Part shown: positions 1-10,029 of the stretch, piece after piece
How positions within the stretch are numbered: position 1 is the first letter of the stretch
Layout of the letters: each line of letters starts with the position of its first letter
Source of the DNA: Phoma sp. XZ068
Taxonomy: Eukaryota; Ascomycota; Dothideomycetes; Pleosporales; Didymellaceae
NCBI GenBank assembly: GCA_004835665.1
Contig: RBKR01000019.1
Location: forward strand, 806,001 to 870,000
DNA: 64,000 bases
Direction: 5' to 3'
The notes under the pieces: generated by a model
Databases searched by the model: none
What the model saw: the letters and a program-made list of their open reading frames with translations, nothing else
What the model was told of the DNA's origin: nothing
Made by a program: the position numbers and the translations under genes

Positions 1-128
1 CCATCACCAAGTCGTCACAACCGTCTCAATCCATCGTTGGCAACATTTAAACTCGACGCTCTTGACATTGAGCTCTGTCTTCACGCACTTCCACAGACAT
101 CGAGTCCTACTGATCCACCTCCGACAAC

Positions 129-1097
129 ATGAACACCTTCCTCATGACCATTCTGGCTGCCACAGCCTCCTTCCTTTTCGCATCAGCCCATGCACTCAAC
201 GTCCGCACCATCTATCAGTTTCCGAACCCAACATGGCTCGAGAACATCATCGCAATGCGAAACGGCTCACTCCTCGTCACCGTCATCGGCAAACCAGAAG
301 TCCACATCGTCAACCCCCTTGTCACCCCCTCAACCGCCTCCCTCATCGCCTCCATCCCAAACGCAAACTCAATCCTCGGCATCACCAAGCTCTCCGACCA
401 TACCTTCGCCGTCGCAGCAGGAAACACTTCCGCCGGCAACCCTATCCCCGGCACCTTCAGCATCTGGAGCATCACCCTCCCGCCCACCCCCAAGCCAGCA
501 GCCGTCAGAAAACTCGTCGATACACCAAAGCTAGGTATTATCAACGGCCTCGCAACACTGAATACGCACACCCTCCTGTTCGCAGACTCCTGGGCCGGCA
601 ACATCGCATCTCTCGACCTGCGCACGCGTGAGACAAAAACGTGGTTCGCGCACGCAAGTACGGCGGCGAATTTCTCAGCGCCGGGGCTGCCGCTGGGTGT
701 TAATGGGGTGCGTGTCCATGGGGGGTACGTGTACTACAGTAACACTGTGCAGTCCTCTCTGAACCGTGTTCGCGTCGATGCGGGTGCGGCGAGGGTTGTC
801 GGGGACGTGGAAACGTTGGCAAAGGGCGAGGCGATTGGTGTTCCTGATGATTTTGCGGTGCTGGGGGATGGCAGTGTTATTTTGGGGCGGCCGCTGAGTG
901 ATGAGTTGATGCGTGTGGCGGTGGGTGGGGAGGTGGGCGTTTTGGTTAAGGGGGAGAGTGTTGAGGGTGTTACTTCGGTTGCGTTGGATAGGGTGGGGAA
1001 GGGTGGGCGTGTTGCTTATTTGAGCTCGATGGGCGGATTTGATGCAAGTGGGAATGTAAAGGCTGGTGGGAGGGTTGTTGCGGTGGACCTGAAGTAG
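129..1097 (+). CDS. Secreted SMP-30/gluconolactonase-like beta-propeller protein
   Basis: A single-exon gene encodes 322 residues. The first about 20 residues form a signal peptide (hydrophobic core followed by a small-residue cleavage region around SAHA), so the protein is probably secreted. The rest has the repeating blade pattern of the SMP-30/gluconolactonase/LRE (calcium-dependent phosphotriesterase) superfamily, including an ADSWAGNI segment near residue 150, a GLPLGVNGV segment near residue 195 and a VPDDFAV segment near residue 245. Family members hydrolyse lactones or organophosphates at a metal site at one end of a six-bladed propeller. Fungal secreted members of this length have no firm substrate. 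Codon use shifts to G-rich third positions in the last third. It lies beside the amino-acid cluster, but I saw no CGG-N8-CCG element upstream, so membership is not supported. The family call is fairly sure and the activity is unknown. Confidence 0.72.
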   Translation: MNTFLMTILAATASFLFASAHALNVRTIYQFPNPTWLENIIAMRNGSLLVTVIGKPEVHIVNPLVTPSTASLIASIPNANSILGITKLSDHTFAVAAGNTSAGNPIPGTFSIWSITLPPTPKPAAVRKLVDTPKLGIINGLATLNTHTLLFADSWAGNIASLDLRTRETKTWFAHASTAANFSAPGLPLGVNGVRVHGGYVYYSNTVQSSLNRVRVDAGAARVVGDVETLAKGEAIGVPDDFAVLGDGSVILGRPLSDELMRVAVGGEVGVLVKGESVEGVTSVALDRVGKGGRVAYLSSMGGFDASGNVKAGGRVVAVDLK

Positions 1098-1718
1098 GAG
1101 CATGAACCTGATACTTAAGTTTGCGGACTTTGGTGCTTTATTTGTTCGTTTCAGAGTTCAGGCTTATACAGCTAATCATCAATCTATCAGGCATAGTACG
1201 AATGTCACAAACTACTAAGTGGTTTGCCGACCTGCATCAGCGGAACGAGAGTGGGTATGGAGAGTATATAGCCCGCACCCCAAATGTTTCCGATAAGGAC
1301 TAAGCCGGTGATACTTTAACATATAAGGCTTCAGGCAACAACATCAGTATCTCACGTAACAGGCTCTCCGCTGTTGTCAAATCATCCTAGATGTCACGTC
1401 AAACTAACGTGGGCCATTATCCACGCCCGCATCCATCAGAACGTGACCTGTCAAGCTGAAGAAGAATCGTTACAATTTAAAAAAAAAATACCAAGAAAAT
1501 GCTAACATGACCCTCTAATCGTAACCATATCCGGAGTAATTACATAAGCTGCATGAAAAGACCTTTTTGCTCCGTGCAATGCGGTACAATCGTCGCTTGA
1601 CCCTGCTTTTTGAAACTCTATATGTAGACATCAAGCATTACGCGTTGCGAATCCGACCTGAGCTCGGAAAATCGATGAGTAGGGGACTCGGCACTTGGTG
1701 CTGCGGACCCTCGACGGT
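1098..1718. other. Intergenic, no gene seen
   Basis: This is the 3' flank between the secreted propeller gene and the convergent P5C dehydrogenase gene. Only short chance frames are present. An A-rich run near 1480-1490 may belong to a 3' processing region. Confidence 0.5.
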
Positions 1719-3524
1719 TTAGTTGGTCTCGGCGGGCTTGTTGCTGGGGTACAGGTACTCGGTCTGAGGGAAGAACTCCTCCTTGATCAGACGGGGAGAT
1801 GTGAAGCGGAGGACAGGGTTGGAGGAGCCAGCCTTGTCGTTGGTACCGGAGGCACGGGATCCACCGAAAGATTGCTGGCCGATGAGAGCGGCTGTTGTCT
1901 TGCAGTCTGGAGTAGCGGATTAGCAAATAGTTCAAAAATGATGGTAATTTGGGGGAGACTCACTGATGTAGAAGTTACCGGCAGAGTAGCGGAGAGTGTC
2001 CTCAGCCTCACGGACAGCAGAACGGTCGTTGGCGAAGACGGAACCGGTAAGGGCGAAGCCGCCGCCGGCCTGGTCGACCTTCTGGAGGATGTTCTTCCAG
2101 TCGGCGTCCTTGTAGACGTGGATGGCGAGAACGGGGCCGAAGATCTCGTAGTTGAAGAGCTTGTGGTCCGGAGAGTCGGAGAGGTAGACAGTGGGCTTGA
2201 CGAAGTAGCCCTTGGAGTCGTCGTAGGTTCCACCCGCGATGAGCTTGAGCGATGGATCGGCGTTGGACTCATCAATGATCTGCTTGATCTTGTTGAACGA
2301 GCGGTCGTGAATGACGGGGCCCATGAATGCTGAGAGGTCCTTGTCGGGGTTTCCGATGGTGATCTCGTTCACATCCTTAACGAAAGCATCAAGGAACTCC
2401 TTGGAGCGGGACTCGGGAAGGTAGAGGCGAGAGGTTGCAGAGCACTTCTGGCCCTGGTATTCGAAAGATCCACGGATGGTGTGCTTAACGGCGGAGGGGA
2501 TGTCACCTGTAGGGTGAATGAGGGTGAAGTTCTTACCGCTGGTCTCACCGACCATGCGAGGGAATTCGCGGTAAGTGCCCTTGCCAATGCCTTCACCAAT
2601 GCGAGCGCAAAGCGAGCGGAAAACATCCGAGGAACCGACGAAGTTGAGACCGGCAAAGTCGCGGTTGGCGAAGACTACGTCGTTGATGACCTCGGGGTCA
2701 CCAGGAATGAACTGGATAACATCCTTGGGGAGACCAGCCTCGAGCAGGATCTTGTAAACGATAGTAGAGGCGTAGATGTTGGAGGGAGAGGGTTTCCAGA
2801 GGACAACATTTCCCATCAGAGCAGGCCCGGCAATCAGGTTGCCACCGATGGCTGTGAAGTTGAAGGGAGAAACGGCGTAGACGAATCCCTCCACAGGGCG
2901 GTAGTCCATGCGTGACCACATGCCATCAGAACCACGGTCGGGCTGACGACCAATAATCTCAGCAGCATAGTTGCAGTTGAGGCGGAAGAAGTCAGCCAAC
3001 TCAGCGGCGGCATCAACTTCACCCTGCCAGATGTTTTTGCCCTGACCGAGCATAGTTGCTGCAATTAGCTCATAGCGGTATTTCCCCGCAACAAGCTCCG
3101 CCGCCTTCATGAAAATGGCAGCACGGTCGACAAAGGGAGTCTTCTCCCATGTCTTCTTGGCCTCAAGAGCTGATGTGATAGCGTCTGAGACCTGCTCCTT
3201 GGAGATAAGAGGGTAGTTGGTGAAGACGGTGTCCTTCTCTGCAGGGATGGGCTGGTCCCATGATTCCGCAGACGGCTGTGATGTGCCGTTAAGGAAAATC
3301 TCAGACTTGAGGGGAAGCTGAGACCTGAGTCTCTTGAGCTCCTTGACAAGCTGTGTGCGCTCCTCTGAGCCCTCCTTGTAGGTAGGATTGGGCTCGTTGC
3401 GTGCTGCTGGTAGTCTGAAGGGGACCGTGACGTTGGTCCGAGCCTGGAGACAGGCGAGGCGAGGCGCCTTGATCAACGGCCGCCTTGTGGCACGGAGAGA
3501 TGTGATAGTGCGAATGCTCGACAT
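1719..3524 (-). CDS. prnC: Delta-1-pyrroline-5-carboxylate dehydrogenase (PrnC/Put2 type), mitochondrial
   Basis: Two exons (1964-3524 and 1719-1906) flank a 57-nt GTGAGT...CAG intron at 1907-1963 and give 582 residues. The enzyme oxidises glutamate semialdehyde (from P5C) to glutamate with NAD+. In mammals the same enzyme oxidises 3-hydroxy-P5C to 4-hydroxyglutamate. The first about 35 residues are rich in Arg, Ser and Thr and lack acids, which fits a mitochondrial presequence. Aldehyde dehydrogenase hallmarks are present: SPFNFTAIGG near 219, the general-base region VGETSGKN (Glu327) and the catalytic Cys361 in GQKCSA. The C-terminal exon supplies the conserved QQSFGGSRASGTNDKAG segment. 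The gene is divergent from the aldolase gene across 399 nt that contain a CGG-N8-CCG element. Length and motifs match the fungal family well. Confidence 0.95.
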
Positions 3525-3923
3525 ATTGAGAATGTTTATGTGAGAGGACTCGGAGGATTGAGGCTGCTGAGCTTCTCAATGCTGGGCCTCTGCCTTTTGA
3601 GTATGCACAATGAGGGGTCTGGTGGAGAAGCTCCATCACCGACCGGCTCGCATTCCGTTCACGTACTTTGGCTCAGCCGTCAATTGCCGTTAAGATAGTC
3701 ACAGGTTACGTCGCTGGATACATTGCTCTGTGACTGCCGATATCGTCTTTGGTAGCATTCGGGTGCCCGCCCGAGCATACTGGAGATGAAGACGAAGCAT
3801 GAACGGCCAGCAACGCGAGAGTCATTTGAGGTACAATAAATATCGCGAGACGAGGCTCAACTTGGCTTCAGAAAGGTATCGGTATACCCATTGTTTTCAT
3901 TCTTCGTCAATTCCGCAGCTACA
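3525..3923. promoter_or_regulatory. Bidirectional promoter, P5C dehydrogenase / HOGA-like aldolase, with CGG-N8-CCG
   Basis: The 399 nt separate two divergent start codons. A CGG-CTCGCATT-CCG palindrome lies at 3644-3657, 120 nt from the dehydrogenase ATG and 267 nt from the aldolase ATG. An AGATAG GATA-type site lies near 3693. The spacing suggests one regulator binding to control both genes. That is an inference from the motif recurring across the cluster. Confidence 0.6.
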
Positions 3924-4954
3924 ATGCCCTCTCAAGTCCCACCTGCCGGTGTCTGGTGTCCTGCTGTTACTCTCTTTGACCCCAACACAGACAAGGTCGA
4001 TTTTGAGAACCAGGCACGCTACTTCAACTACCTCTCTACTACAGGGCTCGCAGGCCTTGTGATTCTGGGTACAAATGCAGAGACTATGCTGCTTACGCGG
4101 GAGGAGCGCAAAGCGTTGATCGCGACCGCGCGGCGAGCCGTAGGGCCATCGTTCCCCATCATGGCGGGTGTGGGTGCCCACAGCACCGCACAGACCCTTG
4201 AGTTCATATCCGACGCTGCTACGGCTGGTGCGAACTCCGTGTTAGTTCTGCCGAACGCCTACTTCGGTGCGTAGCATTCATTCATGTGATCAAATGAAGT
4301 ATCGGCTAATGTATTCCCAAAGGCGGCGCTACCACACCCCAGATTCTGGAGAACTTCTACGACCAGGTCGCGGCTCGCAGCGAATTACCTATTGTAATCT
4401 ACAACTTCCCAGGCGTATGCAATGGCGTCGACCTTTCGTCAGACTTCATTGAAGCCATGGCAAAACGCCATAGCAACATTGTGGGCGTCAAGCTAACGTG
4501 CGGCTCCGTAGCCAAAATCACCCGTCTCGCAGCCGCACTGCCCAAGGATAGGTTTGCTGTCTTCGGCGGCCAGGCCGACTTCATTATTGGCGGTCTGAGC
4601 TCAGGTTCCTCTGGGTGCATTGCAGCCTTTGCCAACGTTGCCCCACGATGCGTCGTCCGCATTAACGATCTGTATCACCAGGGCAAACATGCAGAGGCTC
4701 TTGCCCTGCACCAGAAGACTGCACTCGCCGAGCAGGCGATCAAGGGTGGTATTGCGCCTACAAAGTACGCTGCGGCAATTCACAGCGCTACCTATGCCGG
4801 CATTCAGAACGCCCCCGCCAAGATGGCACCGCGAAGGCCCTACGTTGCGCCAGCCGCTTCTGTTCAGGAGATGGTCAAATCCAGGACGGCGGAGGTTGGA
4901 AAGATCGAACAAAGCTTGCCTCTTATCAACAGACCTATCTCTTCAAAGATATGA
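3924..4954 (+). CDS. DapA/HOGA-family aldolase, probable 4-hydroxy-2-oxoglutarate aldolase
   Basis: Exons 3924-4266 and 4323-4954 (56-nt intron) give 324 residues, the usual length of the dihydrodipicolinate synthase/N-acetylneuraminate lyase family. The family is a class I aldolase (beta/alpha)8 barrel. The Schiff-base lysine is Lys171 in GVKLTCG, the catalytic tyrosine is Tyr141 in VIYNFPG, and the GTNAET segment at 49-54 matches the substrate-carboxylate loop. In mammals HOGA1 of this family splits 4-hydroxy-2-oxoglutarate to pyruvate and glyoxylate. Fungi make lysine by the aminoadipate route, so a DHDPS role is unlikely. The setting beside proline dehydrogenase, P5C dehydrogenase and a transaminase supports the HOGA role. 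An upstream in-frame ATG at 3891 would add 11 residues. No clear presequence is seen. Other keto-acid aldolase activities, such as 2-keto-3-deoxygluconate aldolase, remain possible. Confidence 0.85.
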
Positions 4955-5645
4955 TGATACGATGGTGTAGATTCGGTGACGGTTCATAGATATCATAGAT
5001 TCAACAATTACATTGTCCTATCTTTAACAGCTATTTTGTCCGGGTTGATGTAGTATCTCCCGCACTTCCACGCGGATCTCGATGGATGGGCTTCAGCCTC
5101 AGGAAAAGCAACGAGTCAAGGCCTAGAGGCTCTGAACACGGAGTGGCTTATCTCTACACGTGGAAGGCTAGACCCAAAAACAGTTCGGTACGAGACCCGA
5201 ATGTGCATGGGAACGACGGCGGAGCTTCCGTAGCGTGTTTTGTCTGATGGCTAACCCTTGGCTGCGCCGCTGCACGCGGGGAAGCGAATCGACAACTTAC
5301 CCCAGAGAGATCCCTGTGTCTGGCCCACTCCAATGGGCCAACTAACCCCAAAGCTATCTAGTTGTGACAGATACCCAGAGATAGCTAACCCAGGATAGCG
5401 GTATGGGCGAGATTCGCATGGGCCACGGATGCACCACCGGGAGGGCTCTCACTGGCTGAAGCAGCCCTATCAGTGCTAACTTATTGTGGTAGTACTACGA
5501 GATACCAAGAACTTGACCTTCACTCTGACTGCTTATTAGGGAGGCCTATCCACCCATGACCCACCGACTCGGATCCATCATCTCCATCTCTTCTTCACGC
5601 TTCACGCTTCATTTTATCTTGACATAGTTGTCGCTTGTGCACATC
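4955..5645. promoter_or_regulatory. Permease upstream region with CGG-N8-CCG, GATA and CreA-like sites
   Basis: CGG-CGGAGCTT-CCG lies at 5217-5230, 416 nt before the permease ATG. GATA-type sites matching the nitrogen regulator AreA consensus HGATAR lie at 5048-5053 on neither strand that I could confirm, but clear ones are TTATCT at 5148-5153, CTATCT at 5354-5359 and AGATAG at 5379-5384. CreA-like SYGGRG cores lie at 5276-5281 and, on the minus strand, 5300-5305. In Aspergillus nidulans the prnB promoter integrates nitrogen and carbon repression through these two factors. These matches suggest the same here, but they are short and unproven. Confidence 0.5.
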
Positions 5646-7473
5646 ATGTCTGACAACAAGGCCTACGAGGTCAATGAGAAGTCCACCTCACCCTCAAGAG
5701 ACGTTGATGGAAAGGACGGCATCTATCGGGTGCAAACTGAGGGCAGTGTCATCAACGGCCATGTCCACAATGCCGATCAGCTGCAGAGGCATTTGGGTAA
5801 CCGTCAGGTCCAACTGATTGCCATCGGTGGTTCGATTGGTACCGCAACATTCGTCTCCATCGCCAACGGACTGGTCAAGGGCGGCCCGGGAAGCTTGTTC
5901 CTTGCCTACACCATCTACTCATGCATGCTCGGTCTTGTCAACAACTCGATGGCTGAGATGGCTTCATACATGCCTGTTACCGGTGGCTTCATCCGTATGG
6001 CTGGACACTGGGTAGATCCTGCGATGTGAGTGATTTGAATCCCTTCGGTCCTTCCTAGCTCTGTTTACTGACAATTTCTCTAGGGGCTTTTGGGCTGGCT
6101 GGAACTTCTTCATCTACGAAGCAATTCTGATCCCCTTCGAAATCTCGGCTCTCAATCTTGTGCTCAAATTCTGGAGCGACGACATTCCCGTCGCGGCAGT
6201 CGTCGCCGTCTGTATCGTCCTGTATTTTGCCATCAACGCATTTGTCGTCAAAGCGTACGGAGAAGCTGAATTTTGGCTTGCACTCGGAAAGGTCCTCCTC
6301 ATCTTGATCGTTTTCTCCTTCACCTTCATTACGATGGTCGGTGGAAACCCCATCAAGGACGCTTACGGTTTCCGTTACTGGAACAACCCAGGCGCATTTG
6401 CCGAATACAACACAACTGGTACCCTTGGTCGATTCGAAGGATTCCTTGGCTGCTTGTGGAGCGCTGCCTTCACCGTGGTCGGTCCTGAGTACTTGTCCAT
6501 GCTTTCTGGTGAAGTCAAACTCCCCAGGACCTACCTCAAGAACGCCTTCAAGGTCACCTACGCACGTTTCGCCTTCTTCTTCATTGGAAGTGCGCTTTGC
6601 GTCGGAATCGTCATTCCCTACAATGAGAAGACTCTTCTGGACATCATGTCCGGTGCCTCTGGTGGTGCTGGAACTGCCGCTGCTTCTCCCTACGTTATTG
6701 CCATGAGGTATGTGATATCCTACACGTTAAACTCAAGCCTTTACTGACTGTCGGATAGGAATCTGAAAGTTAGCGGTCTTCCCCACCTAACCAACGCACT
6801 CCTGTGCACATCCATCTTCTCCGCTGGAAACGCATACACTTACTACGGAACCCGTTCCCTGTACGGTCTTGCCCTCGAGGGTCAGGCTCCTAAGTTCCTG
6901 AAGAAATGCACAAAGAAGGGCGTGCCATTCTACTGCCTACTCGTCACAATCTGCTTCCCCTTCCTCGGTTTCCTGAACGTCAACTCTGGATCCGCCAAGG
7001 TGCTCACCTGGTTCATCAACATCATCACCGGTGCCCAGATCATCAACTACATCGTCATTTGCATCACATACCTGTTCTTCTATCGCGCCGTCAAGGCTCA
7101 GGGTGTCGACCGCAAGTCCATGCCTTATTACGGATACTTCCAGCCGTACGGCACATGGATCAGCATGATCTTCTTGACCCTCGTTCTCGGCTGTTACGGA
7201 TACGGCACTTTCCTTCCCGGCAACTTCACCATTGACGGCCTGTTCACATACTACATGATGGTGTTCATCGCACCCATTCTGTTCTTCGGTTGGAAGTTCC
7301 TCAAGCGCACCAAGATGGTCAAGCCACTAGAGGCCGATTTGGTTTGGGAGAAGGCGTATATCGATGCCTACGAGACTTCGTTCGCTGAGGAGACCAAGGG
7401 CTTCTGGCAGGAGATTCTCGAGATGCTCATGTGCGGTATGAAGGGCCGCAAGAAGAGCAGCGAATACGCTTAG
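5646..7473 (+). CDS. Amino-acid permease of the fungal AAT/APC family, PrnB-like
   Basis: Three exons (5646-6025, 6084-6707, 6759-7473; introns of 58 and 51 nt) give 572 residues. The family (yeast amino-acid transporters in the APC superfamily) performs proton-coupled uptake at the plasma membrane with 12 membrane segments. The first segment carries the signature IAIGGSIGTATFVSIANGL after a charged cytosolic tail of about 55 residues ending HLGNRQVQLI. The next hallmark is PVTGGFIRMAGHWVDPAMGF, followed by the conserved FxGCLWSAAFTVVGPEY segment in the middle. The N-terminal tail contains several Lys residues that could be ubiquitinated. The cluster context points to proline or hydroxyproline as cargo. 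Dicarboxylic amino acids or a broad range cannot be excluded from sequence. The start at 5646 is the first ATG in a frame open further upstream. Confidence 0.85.
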
Positions 7474-8015
7474 ACGAAGCGTACATCCGCGAACAGCCGT
7501 TATTGAGGAGAAGCTGAAGATCGCCAGGAATGAATATAGTTACCGGTGTGTCAATGATGGGCGGCTCTTTGGATACCCAACTTTCGCCTGGCCTACTGTA
7601 TTAAACGTTCTTGCTAGAAATGAGAAGCAAATTCAACCCAAACCTTGTTTAATTGTCGTCGTGATGTTCCCCACTTCCCCACAAACCGGGCATATACGAG
7701 TGTGCTTGGACAGTGCAACTCTACGTCAACACTCCACTCACATCCCGCAACTACCACGGTACGATGGACTCAACGGCTCGAACCGCGGGTACACACGGCC
7801 AATGCGTTTGACGCAAGTCGGTGCCATCTCCACCGTTGCGAAATCTCTCGGGAGCGGTACCGGTCGCGCGGAGGCGCCGTGCAGCGTAGCCTTGCAACGA
7901 ACCAGACGACTGGACGCAGCATGTGCAGTGATATAGTCTGCAGAGAAGCCATGTAGAATGTAAGCAGAGCCTTCTATCCAACTCTATTCAGACTGTATCT
8001 CACATCTCGGCAGCC
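7474..8015. promoter_or_regulatory. Aminotransferase upstream region with CGG-N8-CCG
   Basis: The 542-nt gap between permease and aminotransferase has no credible gene. It carries CGG-GAGCGGTA-CCG at 7849-7862, 154 nt before the aminotransferase ATG. Other CGG...CCG pairs with spacings of 5, 6 and 11 occur here once each, as expected by chance. Confidence 0.5.
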
Positions 8016-9289
8016 ATGTTCCGCTCCGTGCCCAAGGGTCCGGCCGATCCAGTCTTCATCCTCAGCTCGAAAGTCAAAGCGGACAAGTCGCCCTCGAAGA
8101 TCGATCTCGGTGTTGGCGTATACAGGAATGAGCAGGGTAAATACAACGAGCTTAGCGTGCTGAAGCAGGCGAAGCAGATCCTCACAAAGGCGGAACTCGG
8201 TCACGATTACGAAGTCACAACCGGAGACGCAGAGTTCGTAAAGAACGCGTGCAAAGTACTCTTCGGCGCAGAGTCTGAGCCAGTAAGGACAGGAAGAATC
8301 GCGTCCGCACAAGCAATTTCAGGAACGGGAAGCATTCATCTTGCTGCTCTCTTCCTGAGCCGTGCTGAGGAGTTTAAGGGAAAGAAAGTCTACGTGGGCA
8401 CACCCGCCTGGGGCAACTACGAACCCCTCTTCAACCTCGTCGGATTTGAAGTCGTCAAATACCGTCATTACGATGCGGAACGAGGAGCTGTCGCGTTCGG
8501 CGATCTCCTGAAAGCGGTTGATCAAGCCCCCGATGGTAGCATATTTGTCCTTCAGGGATGCTGTCACAACCCTTCGGGCGCAGATCTAAGCAAGGAGCAA
8601 TGGCGGACACTCGCGCGGGCCATGAAACCAAAGGGACACTTCCCTTTCTTCGACATGGCATACCAGGGCCTCGGTGCGCCATTGGCGGAGGATGCATTCG
8701 GTCTGCGACACTTCACAGAGCAGGGCTTTGAGTTGCTGGCCTGCCAGTCGTTCTCGAAGAATTTCGGTCTCTATGGCGAGAGATGCGGTGTCCTCCACAT
8801 CCTCACAGAAAAGGAGGCAGTCGCAGCCAACGTGTACGATCAGCTCAGGTGCTTGATCAGGTGGGAGTTCTCGTCCAGCCCAGCATACGGATCGAGGCTA
8901 GTGAACACCGTACTGAAGGACAGTGCTCTCACATCACAATGGCAAGACGAGTTAGTAGTGATGCGAGAGCGACTAGTTAGTCTCAGGAGGACGCTGTACG
9001 ACTTGTTGACGAAGAAGCAAAAGGTGAGCTTGTTATCGCACCTTCCATTCGTATAGGCACTGACAATATACAGACTCCAGGCAACTGGGAAGCAATCCTC
9101 AGATCGACTGGTCTCTTCTGTTTCCTTCCTCTGAGCCCACAACAGTGCGAGACGCTTGGTAGCAAACACCACATTTACATGCTGCTGAGTGGACGCATCA
9201 ACGTCTCAGGCATGAACCAGTCGAACATTGAGAGAATAGCACAGGCCATCAACGAAGTGGTGCAAGGCGCACCATCATCACGATTGTAA
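8016..9289 (+). CDS. Aspartate aminotransferase-like PLP enzyme (class I, Ia-gamma/eukaryotic type)
   Basis: Exons 8016-9023 and 9074-9289 (50-nt intron) give 407 residues, the usual length of cytosolic aspartate aminotransferase. PLP contacts are visible: the internal aldimine Lys248 in SFSKNFGLYGER, Asp213 in FFDMAYQG (pyridine nitrogen), Asn185 in HNPSG, Trp132 in TPAWGNYEP and Arg256. The C-terminal substrate-carboxylate arginine is in LLSGRINVSGM. Residues around the active site differ from housekeeping GOT (for example HNPSG instead of NPTG, and AYQGLGAPLAED), so a specialised paralogue is likely. In hydroxyproline breakdown aspartate aminotransferase converts 4-hydroxyglutamate to 4-hydroxy-2-oxoglutarate. 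The neighbouring HOGA-like aldolase would use that product. No obvious mitochondrial presequence is present, so the cytosol is most likely. Confidence 0.88.
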
Positions 9290-10029
9290 GCCGCAGAAGG
9301 TCCGAGCTGCTGATAGTGCCCTGCCGTGCTGATGTGTGCGCGCAGGCTGGGCATAAGCTGAGTCGGGAGGGAATCCGTGAATCTCGGGTGGGGTCCCGAG
9401 TGCTTTGTATCGCATATTATCGCGCAAATCCGCATGGTCCAGATAGGAAAGTAGATCCAGTGCCCTAGCGTTTACACTGCGGCTCCAATCGCGTGTCTCA
9501 ATGCATGTCGTATCATGATGATAGGTGTCACCTGGTAGTTGCGAAGCCGCTTGATACTCAGTGAGAACCCGAGACCCCTGTCACCCGCCTGCACCGTGGC
9601 GCTGCGCCTGGCTTCAGTCAGGAGAGATAACATGCAGGGACGTATTCTTCAAGGCATCTGGAAGGTTGTAAAGTTTGGAGGCCTCGCTGATCTGAAGATC
9701 TTTGGTTCTCGATCGGAGGCAGAGAATGCTTGGTTATACGCGCAGTGGAAATAACAACTTTGCCAAGTCTTCATTACCTAAGGCGTGACTTCCCCCAACA
9801 TTCCCCGCACGCTCACACAGCTGGGCCGGCAGTTCCCTCGCGAATTATGATCATGTGGACTAGGTCGAACCATGCAACCAAAATCGACGCTGGCTCGAGC
9901 CGCATCACCTCGTTGACACCATTACTACTCCGGAATAGACGGACCCTTATCGGCGTTATCGGCGTCCGCGCCTGACTGCAGTCAACTTTCTCGTAGAGGA
10001 ATGCTACAGAATGACAGACATCTGCTAAT
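9290..10029. promoter_or_regulatory. Upstream region of the Zn2Cys6 gene with CGG-N8-CCG
   Basis: This 740-nt gap has no credible gene. CGG-GAGGGAAT-CCG lies at 9364-9377, 653 nt before the regulator's ATG and 75 nt after the aminotransferase stop. If functional it could allow autoregulation. The distance makes this the weakest of the seven matches. Confidence 0.4.

Noticed and set aside
3924..4954. Calling the DapA-family gene a lysine-pathway dihydrodipicolinate synthase
   Set aside because: Fungi make lysine through aminoadipate, and the cluster context fits hydroxyoxoglutarate aldolase better.
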